45,899 bases of DNA from an uncultured Acetatifactor sp. GTDB taxonomy: Bacteria; Bacillota; Clostridia; Lachnospirales; Lachnospiraceae. How positions within the stretch are numbered: the first letter of the stretch is position 1; every line of letters starts with the position of its first letter. Below the pieces are notes generated by a model. The model saw nothing but the letters and a program-made list of their open reading frames with translations. It was not told where the DNA came from and made no database searches. The translations under genes were made by a program, and so were the position numbers. Below are positions 1-8,161 of this stretch, piece after piece. The stretch is from contig CANQUQ010000019.1 of NCBI GenBank assembly GCA_947627115.1, positions 1 to 45,899 on the forward strand, in the 5' to 3' direction.

Positions 1-904
1 CACCGGCAGACTGCGGAGCCTGCGCGGCGCCGCCGCCCAGCAGCGCATTCTTAAATTCGCCCATGGTCTGGAACCGGTCTCCCGGCTGGACGCTCATGGC
101 CTTTAAGATGGCGTCCTCCTTCTGTTTCGGGATCTCCACTCCCTGACTGCTGGGCGGCACCAGATCGTCCTCCTCCAGACGGTCGATGGAATCGGGGGGC
201 CGTTTCCCCGTAATGGCAAAGTAGAAGCTGACTCCCACCGTATACACATCCGTGAACGGGCCCTGCCTGCCGTGTCTGGTGTACTGCTCCTTGGGCGCAA
301 AGCCGTGCTTCAGCACCACATCCAGGCTGCGGCTCTTGTCGCCGAGGCTGTACCTCGCCGCGCCGAAGTCCAGCAGCTTCACCGTGCCGTCGCTGGTGAT
401 ATAGATATTGTCGGGGGTCACGTCCCGATGGACGATCCCCTTGCTGTGCACCAGCGCCAGCGCGTCAATGATCGGCAGGAGCACTTTCTCCGCTTCTTCG
501 TAACTGATCTTTCCGCCCTTTTGCTTGATATACTCGTCGAAGCTGATGCCCTCCACAAAGTCCATCACAAAATAGGCTGTCCCGTTCTCCTCGAAATAGC
601 TGTGGATCTTTACGATGTTCTCACTGCCGATAAAGGCCGCCAGCGTCTCCGCCTCCTGCAGGAAACACATTTTCCCGTACTGGAAGCTGTCCGTGCGCTC
701 TCCTGGATAAGAGCTGACGGTGTTCTGCGTCCGGGACGCCAGCGTGTCCGGAAAGAATTCCTTCACGGCCACTTTTTCGCCTGTCTTATGGTCTTCCGCC
801 ATGTAGGTGATGCCGAAGCCTCCCTGGCCCAGCACCTTCCGAATGATGTACTGTCCGCCCAGAACGGCGCCCTCCGGCAGCGCCAAAGGATAACTGTCTT
901 CCAT
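1..904 (-). CDS. Serine/threonine protein kinase, PknB-like (partial, C-terminus beyond left edge)
   Basis: Reading from the ATG at 904, the first 301 codons encode a Hanks-type kinase domain. The glycine-rich loop is GQGGFGITY (residues 26-34). The ATP-binding lysine is K48 in VAVKEF, the catalytic loop is HRDVTPDN, the metal site is DFGAAR, and the activation segment ends FAPKEQY. The kinase domain is essentially complete at the window edge; any transmembrane or sensor part is off the window. The start is supported by a GAGGAGGAAG ribosome site just upstream. The family phosphorylates Ser/Thr on target proteins; the substrate here is unknown. The gene lies 166 bp downstream of the recombinase on the same strand, in an AT-rich gap without a clear terminator or convincing promoter. 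Confidence 0.93.
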   Translation of the reverse strand, partial: MEDSYPLALPEGAVLGGQYIIRKVLGQGGFGITYMAEDHKTGEKVAVKEFFPDTLASRTQNTVSSYPGERTDSFQYGKMCFLQEAETLAAFIGSENIVKIHSYFEENGTAYFVMDFVEGISFDEYIKQKGGKISYEEAEKVLLPIIDALALVHSKGIVHRDVTPDNIYITSDGTVKLLDFGAARYSLGDKSRSLDVVLKHGFAPKEQYTRHGRQGPFTDVYTVGVSFYFAITGKRPPDSIDRLEEDDLVPPSSQGVEIPKQKEDAILKAMSVQPGDRFQTMGEFKNALLGGGAAQAPQSAG

Positions 905-1070
905 TTGATACTTCCTCCTCACGATTCTTATTTATGGCACAATTCGGTGAAAAACGGTTCGGAATCGTATACTTTATTGAATCTCTTTTCTTATGGAAAA
1001 AATTGTAGACTTTGAGAATAAAATGTAGTATTATGTAGGCGAAATGTGCAATTTGGCAAAGTATACTTTT

Positions 1071-1682
1071 TCAGATTTCCGTTCGGGAAATGTTTTCGTA
1101 TTTCCTTGCCTTGTCATAAAATGTAGATCTCGGCATTCCGCACTGTTCTGCCGCTTCCGGCAGCGAAATCCTCTTCCTTTTCCAAAGATCGCACACATCC
1201 GGGAAATTGTCCGGCAGAGGCAGCGGCCTCCTTCCGAATCGGACTCCCTTCGCCTTTGCGGCCGCAATGCCTTCCGCCTGTCTTCTTTTTATGTTGGTGC
1301 GCTCGTTCTCGGCCACGTAGCTGAGCAGTGCAAGCACAATGTCCGCCAGGAACGTGCCCATCAGATCCTTTCCTCTGCGGGTATCCAAAAGCGGCATGTC
1401 GATCACGACAATATCCGCGCCCATCTCTTTGGTAATCAGCTTCCACTGCTGCATGATCTCCTCGTAATTCCTGCCGAGACGGTCGATGCTCTGGATATAG
1501 ATCACGTCGTCCGCCTTTAATTTACAGATCATTTTCTTGTACATCGGCCTGTCGAAATCCTTGCCGGACTGTCTGTCGATAAAAATATTTCGTTTTGGCA
1601 CCTGCGCGCCGCAGAGCGCAATGATCTGCCTGTCCTCGTTCTGTGTTCTACTGCTCACTCTCGCATATCCGTAAACTGCCAT
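1071..1682 (-). CDS. Serine recombinase (resolvase/invertase family), orphan
   Basis: A 203-residue protein of the small serine recombinase family, which cuts and rejoins DNA at short inverted sites through a phosphoserine link. The N-terminal motif YGYARVSS carries the expected catalytic serine. The conserved arginine region is SIDRLGRNYEE, then the long E-helix (LSYVAENERTNIKRRQAEGI), then a short C-terminal helix-turn-helix (LPEAAEQCGMPRSTFYDK). The ATG at 1682 is preferred over the ATG at 1700 because AGGAGGGGG sits eight bases upstream of it. No transposase or cargo genes are nearby, so it looks like a stand-alone or domesticated enzyme. A long hairpin and tandem 9-mers lie directly upstream and could be its site or control element. 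Length matches Tn3 resolvase or Hin-type enzymes (about 185-200 residues). Confidence 0.9.
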   Translation of the reverse strand: MAVYGYARVSSRTQNEDRQIIALCGAQVPKRNIFIDRQSGKDFDRPMYKKMICKLKADDVIYIQSIDRLGRNYEEIMQQWKLITKEMGADIVVIDMPLLDTRRGKDLMGTFLADIVLALLSYVAENERTNIKRRQAEGIAAAKAKGVRFGRRPLPLPDNFPDVCDLWKRKRISLPEAAEQCGMPRSTFYDKARKYENISRTEI

Positions 1683-1709
1683 AATGACCCCCTCCTGCAT
1701 TCAGAAAAT

Positions 1710-1754
1710 AAAATTAGTCAAGTACGATTCGGCAAATCATACTTGACTAATTTT
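1710..1754. terminator. 45-bp inverted repeat: bidirectional terminator or recombinase site
   Basis: The arms AAAATTAGTCAAGTA (1710-1724) and TACTTGACTAATTTT (1740-1754) are perfect 15-bp complements. The inner bases add GATT/AATC plus one G-U pair on the minus-strand RNA, giving about 20 paired bases around a 5-base loop. Each end runs into T-rich sequence on its own strand. On the minus strand it could terminate glgP. It sits only about 28 bp before the recombinase start, leaving no room for a separate promoter after it, so it may be an attenuator or a recombinase-binding site instead. Confidence 0.6.
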
Positions 1755-1771
1755 TTGATTGTTCTTACAGA

Positions 1772-1798
1772 TTTATTACGTTTATTACGTCTATTACG
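1772..1798. repeat. Three tandem 9-bp repeats
   Basis: TTTATTACG is found at 1772-1780 and 1781-1789, and TCTATTACG at 1790-1798, in perfect 9-bp register. They lie between the end of glgP and the recombinase hairpin. Function is unknown; possible protein-binding iterons for the recombinase. Confidence 0.7.
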
Positions 1799-1840
1799 CC
1801 GGTTTGCTGCTCCGGCCGATTACAAAGGCCGCAGGGCGGT

Positions 1841-4354
1841 CTACTTCAGCTCCACCTTATCCAGGTGCCAGATCTCATCCACATACTCCTGAATGGTCCT
1901 GTCGGAGGTGAACTTGCCGGAGCCGGCCACATTGAGAATAGCGCTCCTTGCCCAGCCCGTCTTGTTCCTGTATGCCTCCTCCACTCTCTTCTGCGCTTCC
2001 GCATAGGAACGGAAATCCTTCAGGATGAAATAGGTATCCGCCTTGGAGGTGGAAAGTGTGTTCAGCAGGGAGTTGTACAGCGGCCTGAACAGCTCCGTAT
2101 CCCCGGCATAGGTCCCGTCCACCAGCTGGTTCAGGACCGTGCGCAGCTCCGCATCACTGTTGTAGATGTCCATGGGATCGTATCCGCCGTTCTGCTCATA
2201 GCTGATGACCTCATCGGAGCTCAGGCCGAAGATGAAGGCGTTCTCCTCTCCTACCTCCTCCACGATCTCCACGTTGGCGCCGTCCATGGTCCCCAGCGTC
2301 AGCGCTCCGTTCAGCATGAATTTCATATTGCCGGTGCCGGAGGCCTCCTTGCTGGCCGTCGATATCTGCTCGGAGACATCTGCCGCCGCAAAAATGATCT
2401 CCGCGTTGGAGACATTGTAGTTTTCGATGAACACCACCTTGATCTTACCGCCGAGGGCAGGATCGTTGTTGATCACATCCGCCACGGAATTGATCAGCTT
2501 GATGGTCAGCTTTGCGTTCCGATAGCCTGCGGCAGCCTTTGCGCCGAAGATGAACGTCCTGGGGAAGAATTCCTTCTCCGGGTCTGCCTTCAGCTCGTTG
2601 TAGAGATACATTACATGCAGGATGTTCAAAAGCTGTCTCTTGTACTCGTGAAGACGCTTTACCTGCACGTCGAAGATGGATCCGGGATCCACCTCGATGC
2701 CGTTGTGCTCCAGAATATATTTGGCCAGACGCACCTTATTCTTGTGCTTGATATCCATGAATTCCTTCTGGGCTTTGCTGTTGTCCGCCAGCCCCTTCAG
2801 CTTTGCGATCTGGGGCAGGTCGGTGATCCAGCCGTCGCCCGCCCTGGAGGTCACCCAGTCTGCCAGCAGCGGATTGCCGTGCAGCAGGAAGCGTCTCTGG
2901 GTAATGCCGTTGGTCTTGTTGTTGAACCGCTCCGGGAACATCTCGTAGAAGTCCTTCAGCTCCTGGTTCTTCAGGATCTCCGTGTGCAGCTTTGCCACGC
3001 CGTTCACGGAATATCCCGCTACAATGGCCATGTGGGCCATCTTCACCTGTCCGTCGTAGAGGATCGCCATCTTGCGGATCTTCTCCTGAACGTCCACGCC
3101 GTAGATATTGGAGTATTTCTGCTCGATCTCCAGCACGAACCTGCGGTTGATCTCCTCAACGATCTGATAGATCCTGGGCAGAAGCCTGGAGAACAGATCG
3201 ATGGGCCATTTCTCCAACGCCTCGGCCATAATGGTGTGGTTGGTATAGGCACAGGTATGGGTGGTGATATACCACGCGTCGTCCCAGGACAGGTTGTAAT
3301 CGTCCAGCAGAATACGCATCAGCTCCGGCACCGCAACGGTGGGGTGCGTGTCGTTCAGCTGGAAGGTCACCTTCTCATGGAACTTGCGGATATCGTCATG
3401 CTTTTTCATATACTTTGCCACCGCTGCCTGCACGGACGCGGAGATAAAGAAGTACTGCTGCTTTAAGCGCAGCTCCTTGCCTGCATAGTGGTTGTCGTTG
3501 GGATACAGCACCTCCACAAGGTTCCTGGCCAGATTCTCCTGCTCCACGGCCTTGCGGTAGTCACCCTGGTCGAAGGAATCCAGCTGGAATACCTCCATGG
3601 GCTCCGCGTCCCAGATGCGCAGTGTGTTCACGATGCCGTTGCCGTAGCCCACAATGGGCAGATCGAAGGGAACGGCCCTCACGGCCTGATATCCCTCCTG
3701 GACAAAGTGGCCCTGTCCGTTCTCGTCGGTGCGCATAGCGACATATCCGCCGAATTTTACGGTCTTGGCGTATTCGGGACGGCGCAGCTCAAAGGGGTTG
3801 CCGTCGGCCAGCCAGTTGTCGGGCACCTCCACCTGGTATCCGTCCCGGATCTCCTGCTTGAACATACCGTATCTGTAACGGATACCGCAGCCGTAGGCCG
3901 GATATCCCAGCGTCGCCAGCGAGTCCAGGAAGCAGGCTGCCAAACGTCCCAGGCCGCCGTTTCCCAGCGCTGCGTCGGGTTCCTGATCCTCCACCAGATT
4001 CAGATCCAGTCCCAGCTCCTCCAGCGCCTCCTGCACGGGCTTGTATGCCTGCATATTGATCAGATTGTTGCCCATGGCACGGCCCATCAGGAACTCCATG
4101 GACATGTAGTAGACCATCTTGGGGTCTTCCTTCTCGTATGCCTTCTGAGTATCCATCCAATTTCCTATGATCTGATCCTTGATAGCGAGGGAGGCCGCCT
4201 GGAATATCTGCTGGGGAGTCGCCTCCTCCAGCTCCTTGCGGTACTGGGTCCTCACGTTATAGAGAACGCTCCTCTTAAAAAGCTCCTTGTCGAACTTCAG
4301 TTTTTCTTTTCCCTTTTCCTTCTCCGCCGGTTTATTAAGCGTCGCACTTTTCAT
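1841..4354 (-). CDS. glgP: Glycogen/alpha-glucan phosphorylase
   Basis: An 837-residue GT35 glycogen phosphorylase. It releases glucose-1-phosphate from the non-reducing ends of glycogen or maltodextrin, using pyridoxal phosphate. The PLP-binding lysine is K678 within EASGTGNMKFMLNGALTLGT, and further family blocks are visible (ALGNGGLGRLAACFLDS, QLNDTHPTVAVPELMR, VKRLHEYKRQLLN). Length agrees with bacterial GlgP/MalP (about 800-840). The ATG at 4354 follows an AAGGAGA site. It has its own promoter (4401-4429) and is apparently monocistronic. The synthesis genes glgC and glgD lie 13 kb away on the same strand, so storage and breakdown are separately transcribed. Confidence 0.97.
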   Translation of the reverse strand: MKSATLNKPAEKEKGKEKLKFDKELFKRSVLYNVRTQYRKELEEATPQQIFQAASLAIKDQIIGNWMDTQKAYEKEDPKMVYYMSMEFLMGRAMGNNLINMQAYKPVQEALEELGLDLNLVEDQEPDAALGNGGLGRLAACFLDSLATLGYPAYGCGIRYRYGMFKQEIRDGYQVEVPDNWLADGNPFELRRPEYAKTVKFGGYVAMRTDENGQGHFVQEGYQAVRAVPFDLPIVGYGNGIVNTLRIWDAEPMEVFQLDSFDQGDYRKAVEQENLARNLVEVLYPNDNHYAGKELRLKQQYFFISASVQAAVAKYMKKHDDIRKFHEKVTFQLNDTHPTVAVPELMRILLDDYNLSWDDAWYITTHTCAYTNHTIMAEALEKWPIDLFSRLLPRIYQIVEEINRRFVLEIEQKYSNIYGVDVQEKIRKMAILYDGQVKMAHMAIVAGYSVNGVAKLHTEILKNQELKDFYEMFPERFNNKTNGITQRRFLLHGNPLLADWVTSRAGDGWITDLPQIAKLKGLADNSKAQKEFMDIKHKNKVRLAKYILEHNGIEVDPGSIFDVQVKRLHEYKRQLLNILHVMYLYNELKADPEKEFFPRTFIFGAKAAAGYRNAKLTIKLINSVADVINNDPALGGKIKVVFIENYNVSNAEIIFAAADVSEQISTASKEASGTGNMKFMLNGALTLGTMDGANVEIVEEVGEENAFIFGLSSDEVISYEQNGGYDPMDIYNSDAELRTVLNQLVDGTYAGDTELFRPLYNSLLNTLSTSKADTYFILKDFRSYAEAQKRVEEAYRNKTGWARSAILNVAGSGKFTSDRTIQEYVDEIWHLDKVELK

Positions 4355-4400
4355 ACAAAAGTCTCCTTATCTTCTATTGCAGTAATTTTTACAATGTATC

Positions 4401-4429
4401 ATTATACCAAAATATCCGAATGATTCCAA
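4401..4429 (-). promoter_or_regulatory. Promoter of glgP
   Basis: On the minus strand TTGGAA (4424-4429), a 17-base spacer, and TATAAT (4401-4406). The -35 box lies only 10 bp past the ileS stop codon. No terminator is visible between ileS and glgP, so read-through from ileS is possible. Confidence 0.75.
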
Positions 4430-4438
4430 CTGTTTTTT

Positions 4439-7400
4439 TCATCCCTGCACCGAAGATCCGCCGGATGTGGAGGTATGCAGCCTTTCCACGGAGAGAGTGA
4501 CCTTTTCCTCATTCACGTCCCACTCTCTGGAAACGGCAAATTCCTTTCCGGCGGTCAGCTCATCCGCCAGCACCTTATCGGAGATCGTCTCCCTGTTGCG
4601 CATTGCAAGCTCCGCCAGTCTTTCGTTGCCGTTGACGGATACCCTGATATGGTCCGTCACCTCGAAATCAGCGTCCTTACGCATGGTCTGGATCTTGCTG
4701 ATCAGCTCATACACAAAGCCCTCCTCGATCAGCTCCTCCGTCAGATTGGTATCCAGCACCACAGTCATGTGACTGTCCTCCTGAGAGACATATCCGTTCT
4801 TCTGTGCCGTATCGATCAGCAGGTCGTCCCTGTTAAGCTCCACGGCGGTGCCGTCAATGTCAAGGGACAGACTGCCCTTTTCGTTCAGCTCGTCCATGGC
4901 CGCATTGCCGTCCAGAGAGGCAAGCGCCTTCTGGATGCCTCCCAGCAGCTTCCCGTACCGGGGTCCCACCGTGCGGAGCTGAGGCTTAAAGGTATATGAG
5001 GTGAAGTCCCGCACATCGTCGGTATAGACGATTTCCTTCACATTCAGCTCGTTCCTGATGATGTCGGTGTAGAACCTCTCCAGCCTGCAGTCGGATTTCA
5101 CATACATTGTACCCAGGGGCTGGCGGATCTTGATGGCTGCGTCGTTCCTGCACGCCAGCGCCATGGCCTTCACGTTCAGCACCTCCTGCATGTTCTGCTC
5201 CAGCTCCCTGTCGATGAAGCGCTCCTCCACTGTGGGGAAATCGCAGAGATGCACGCTCTCCGGGGCATCCTTGTCGATGCTGCAGACAAGATTGCGGTAG
5301 ATCTCTTCCGTCATGAAGGGGATCATGGGCGCTGCCGCCTTGCAGACCGTCACCAGCACAGTGTACAGGGTCATATAGGCGTTGATCTTATCCTGTTCCA
5401 TGCCCTTGGCCCAGAAGCGCTCCCGGCTGCGGCGCACATACCAGTTGCTCAGCTCGTCCACAAGATCGTCCAGCGCCTTCCCGGCTTCGGGAATGCGGTA
5501 TTTGTCCAGATTGTCGTCCACCTGTCCCACCACGGTATTCAGTCTTGACAGGATCCACTTGTCCATAACAGGCAGCTTGTCGTACTCCAGCCGGTATTTG
5601 GTGGCGTCAAAATTGTCAATGTTCGCATACAGCACAAAGAAGGCATAGGTGTTCCACAGGGTGCCCATGAGCTTCTTCTGGCCCTCCATCACCGCCTTGC
5701 CGTGGAAACGGTTGGGCAGCCAGGGGGCGGAGTTGGTGTAGAAATACCAGCGGATCGCGTCCGCGCCGTAGGTCTCAAGCGCCTCGAAGGGATCCACCGC
5801 ATTGCCCTTGGACTTGCTCATCTTCTGACCGTTCTCATCCTGTACATGGCCCAGTACGATCACGTTCTCGTAGGGCGCTCTGTTGAAGAGCAGTGTGGAC
5901 TCCGCCATCAGGGAATGGAACCAGCCTCTTGTCTGATCCACCGCCTCGGAGATGAACTGGGCAGGGAACTGCTGCTCAAAGATGTCCTTGTTCTCAAAAG
6001 GATAGTGGTGCTGTGCAAAGGGCATCGCACCGGAGTCGAACCAGCAATCGATCACCTCCGGCACTCTGTGCATGGTCTTGCCGCACTCAGGACAGGGGAA
6101 GGTCACCTCGTCAATATAGGGCCTGTGCAGCTCCACCTGGGCGCTCCTGGGATCGCCGCTCAGCTCGGCAAGCTCCTGCCTGCTGCCCACGCACTTCTGA
6201 CAGCCGCACTCGCACTCCCATATATTTAAGGGTGTCCCCCAGTAACGGTTCCGGGAGATCGCCCAGTCCTGAATGTTCTCCAGCCAGTTGCCGAAACGTC
6301 CCTTGCCGATGGATTCCGGAATCCAGTTCACCGTATTGTTGTTGCGGATCAGGTCGTCCCGCACCGCCGTCTCCTTGATGTACCAGGATTCCCTCGCATA
6401 GTAGATCAGGGGCGTGTCACAGCGCCAGCAGTGAGGGTAGCTGTGCTCGAACTTGGGCGCGGCAAAGAGAAGCCCCTTTTTATCCAGATCGGTCAGGACC
6501 ATGGGGTCTGCCTTCTTCACGAAGACGCCGGCGTAGGGAGTCTCCGCCGTCATCTCGCCCTTGCCGTCCACAAGCTGTACGAAGGGCAGATCGTAATTGC
6601 GCCCCACCTTTGCGTCATCTTCACCGAAAGCGGGCGCGATGTGTACCACGCCGGTGCCGTCCGTTAATGTGACATATGTGTCACAAACTATATAGTAGGC
6701 CTTTTTGCCCTGCTTCCTGCAGATGTCCTCCGCGCAGTCGAAAAGGGGCTCGTATTCCTTGTACTCCAGCTCCCGGCCCGTGCAGGTCTCCAGCAGCTCG
6801 TAGGCAGCTCCGCCCTTTTCGGGATCTGCCAGTCCGCCCAGCACGGTGTCCAGCAGCGCCTCAGCCATGTAATAGGTGTAGCCGTCCGCCGCCTTCACCT
6901 TGGCATAGGTCTCGTCGGGGTGTACGCAGAGCGCCACGTTGGAGGGCAGCGTCCAGGGCGTGGTGGTCCACGCCAGGATATAGGCGTCCTCGCCCTTTAC
7001 CTTAAAGCGGGCGATGGCGGAGCGCTCCTTGATATCTTTATAGCCCTGCGCCACCTCCGCGGTGGACAGGGGCGTGCCGCAGCGGGGGCAGTAGGGAACG
7101 ATCTTGAAGCCCTTGTACAGAAGTCCTTTGTCCCATATCGTCTTAAGCGCCCACCACTCGGACTCGATGTAGTCGTCGTGGTAGGTCACATAGGGGTCAT
7201 CCATATCCGCCCAGAAGCCGACGGTGCCGGAAAAATCCTCCCACATGCCCTTGTATTTCCAGACGCTCTCCTTGCATTTGTCGATGAAGGGCTCAAGACC
7301 GTACTCCTCGATCTGCTCCTTGCCGTTCAGGCCCAGCAGCTTCTCCACCTCGATCTCCACCGGCAGGCCGTGGGTATCCCAGCCCGCTTTTCTCGGAACC

Positions 7401-7633
7401 ATGTAGCCCTTCATGGTGCGGTATCTGGGGATCATATCCTTGATGACCCTGGTCAGCACATGGCCGATATGGGGCTTGCCGTTGGCGGTAGGCGGTCCGT
7501 CATAAAAAGTGTACACCGGTCCTTTTTTACGGTTCTCGATGCTCTTTCGGAAGATGTCGTTCTCCCGCCAGAACTTTTCCACTTCCTTTTCTCTCTCCAC
7601 AAAATTCAGATTCGTCGATACTTTGTTGTACAT
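4439..7633 (-). CDS. ileS: Isoleucyl-tRNA synthetase
   Basis: A 1064-residue class I aminoacyl-tRNA synthetase that charges tRNA-Ile. The HIGH motif is at residues 55-58 (GKPHIGHV) and KMSKS is near residue 605 (GQKMSKSKGN). Zinc-ligand-like cysteine pairs (CPRCG, CWRC, CECGCQKC, CPECG) and the editing domain are present. The length and the NRYWGTPLNIW/FYTNSAPW type resemble the longer eukaryote-like IleRS2 group, whose members are often mupirocin-tolerant; the subgroup is an inference. The ATG at 7633 is chosen because AAGGAAAGG precedes it and the family N-terminus starts there. The open frame runs upstream to 7750, but that part lies inside the T-box terminator and is not coding. Confidence 0.97.
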   Translation of the reverse strand: MYNKVSTNLNFVEREKEVEKFWRENDIFRKSIENRKKGPVYTFYDGPPTANGKPHIGHVLTRVIKDMIPRYRTMKGYMVPRKAGWDTHGLPVEIEVEKLLGLNGKEQIEEYGLEPFIDKCKESVWKYKGMWEDFSGTVGFWADMDDPYVTYHDDYIESEWWALKTIWDKGLLYKGFKIVPYCPRCGTPLSTAEVAQGYKDIKERSAIARFKVKGEDAYILAWTTTPWTLPSNVALCVHPDETYAKVKAADGYTYYMAEALLDTVLGGLADPEKGGAAYELLETCTGRELEYKEYEPLFDCAEDICRKQGKKAYYIVCDTYVTLTDGTGVVHIAPAFGEDDAKVGRNYDLPFVQLVDGKGEMTAETPYAGVFVKKADPMVLTDLDKKGLLFAAPKFEHSYPHCWRCDTPLIYYARESWYIKETAVRDDLIRNNNTVNWIPESIGKGRFGNWLENIQDWAISRNRYWGTPLNIWECECGCQKCVGSRQELAELSGDPRSAQVELHRPYIDEVTFPCPECGKTMHRVPEVIDCWFDSGAMPFAQHHYPFENKDIFEQQFPAQFISEAVDQTRGWFHSLMAESTLLFNRAPYENVIVLGHVQDENGQKMSKSKGNAVDPFEALETYGADAIRWYFYTNSAPWLPNRFHGKAVMEGQKKLMGTLWNTYAFFVLYANIDNFDATKYRLEYDKLPVMDKWILSRLNTVVGQVDDNLDKYRIPEAGKALDDLVDELSNWYVRRSRERFWAKGMEQDKINAYMTLYTVLVTVCKAAAPMIPFMTEEIYRNLVCSIDKDAPESVHLCDFPTVEERFIDRELEQNMQEVLNVKAMALACRNDAAIKIRQPLGTMYVKSDCRLERFYTDIIRNELNVKEIVYTDDVRDFTSYTFKPQLRTVGPRYGKLLGGIQKALASLDGNAAMDELNEKGSLSLDIDGTAVELNRDDLLIDTAQKNGYVSQEDSHMTVVLDTNLTEELIEEGFVYELISKIQTMRKDADFEVTDHIRVSVNGNERLAELAMRNRETISDKVLADELTAGKEFAVSREWDVNEEKVTLSVERLHTSTSGGSSVQG

Positions 7634-7701
7634 GGGCTTTTTCCTTTCCTTTTTAATGATGATCTGTCTGCCGGGCAGGTTCGCTTCCCGCGGCGCCGTA
7701 T

Positions 7702-7732
7702 AAAAAAAGTCCCGTCCGTAATAGGACGAGAC
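7702..7732 (-). terminator. T-box regulated terminator of ileS
   Basis: On the minus strand GTCTCGTCC-TATTAC-GGACGGGAC, then TTTTTTT. It is the off-state hairpin of the ileS leader, 69 bp before the ileS start. Confidence 0.9.
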
Positions 7733-7986
7733 CTGCTCCCGCTTGACCACCTGTTACCGCATACGTCCGGGCAGACCGAACTGCCGGAGTGATATGTTTT
7801 CCCTTAACGCGGGAACGTCGTTCAGGACTACCGGGCGAAGGACTTCCTTACCTCCTTTGGTCCTGACTGCTCAGGAGTGATCTTCATTGCCCCCATACTC
7901 GCACCGGTCTTGCACCGTCACCGGCTCGCTTTGGCTTTCCCGGAACAATTACTCTCTCCGTCACTGCATTTTTGCTTTTACCGATC
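7702..7986 (-). promoter_or_regulatory. T-box leader riboswitch of ileS, specifier AUC (Ile)
   Basis: The leader runs from the predicted start near 7986 to the terminator. Stem I shows the typical AGCGAGCCGGTGACGG...CCGG block. The specifier region reads GAAGATCACTCC, placing ATC (Ile) at 7879-7881. The T-box sequence itself (GGTGGTCAAGCGG, about 7737-7755) is a variant of the usual GGTGGNACCGCG and keeps the UGG that pairs with the tRNA acceptor end. It overlaps a hairpin (GTCTCGTCC...GGACGGGAC, 7709-7732) followed by seven T. Uncharged tRNA-Ile should favour antitermination. Confidence 0.93.
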
Positions 7987-7992
7987 TGCTTC

Positions 7993-8022
7993 ATTATATC
8001 CCCTGGCATTTTTTATTGTCAA
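7993..8022 (-). promoter_or_regulatory. Promoter of the ileS T-box leader
   Basis: On the minus strand a perfect TTGACA (8017-8022), an 18-base spacer, and a perfect TATAAT (7993-7998). It is divergent from the promoter at 8050-8078. Confidence 0.9.
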
Positions 8023-8049
8023 GCTTTTCTTGTTTTCTTGATTTCATGA

Positions 8050-8078
8050 TTGCTTTCTTGCGGCGAAGTTAGTATACT
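8050..8078 (+). promoter_or_regulatory. Promoter of the diguanylate cyclase gene
   Basis: TTGCTT (8050-8055), a 17-base spacer, and TATACT (8073-8078), giving a leader of about 75 bases to the ATG at 8162. It is back-to-back with the ileS promoter. Confidence 0.6.
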
Positions 8079-8161
8079 GTTCTTATGGTCTTACGCGATT
8101 GGGTAAGATAATCGGCAGGTATGCGGGCCTGCGGATCTGCCGGGAGAATGCGAGGTTTTTT

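Noticed and set aside
1865..3466. 533-codon plus-strand frame opposite glgP
   Set aside because: Antisense shadow made by GC-rich codon positions; no ribosome site or family motif, while glgP is complete on the other strand.
7634..7750. 39-residue N-terminal extension of IleRS
   Set aside because: The region is the T-box antiterminator/terminator and the family N-terminus with a good ribosome site begins at 7633.
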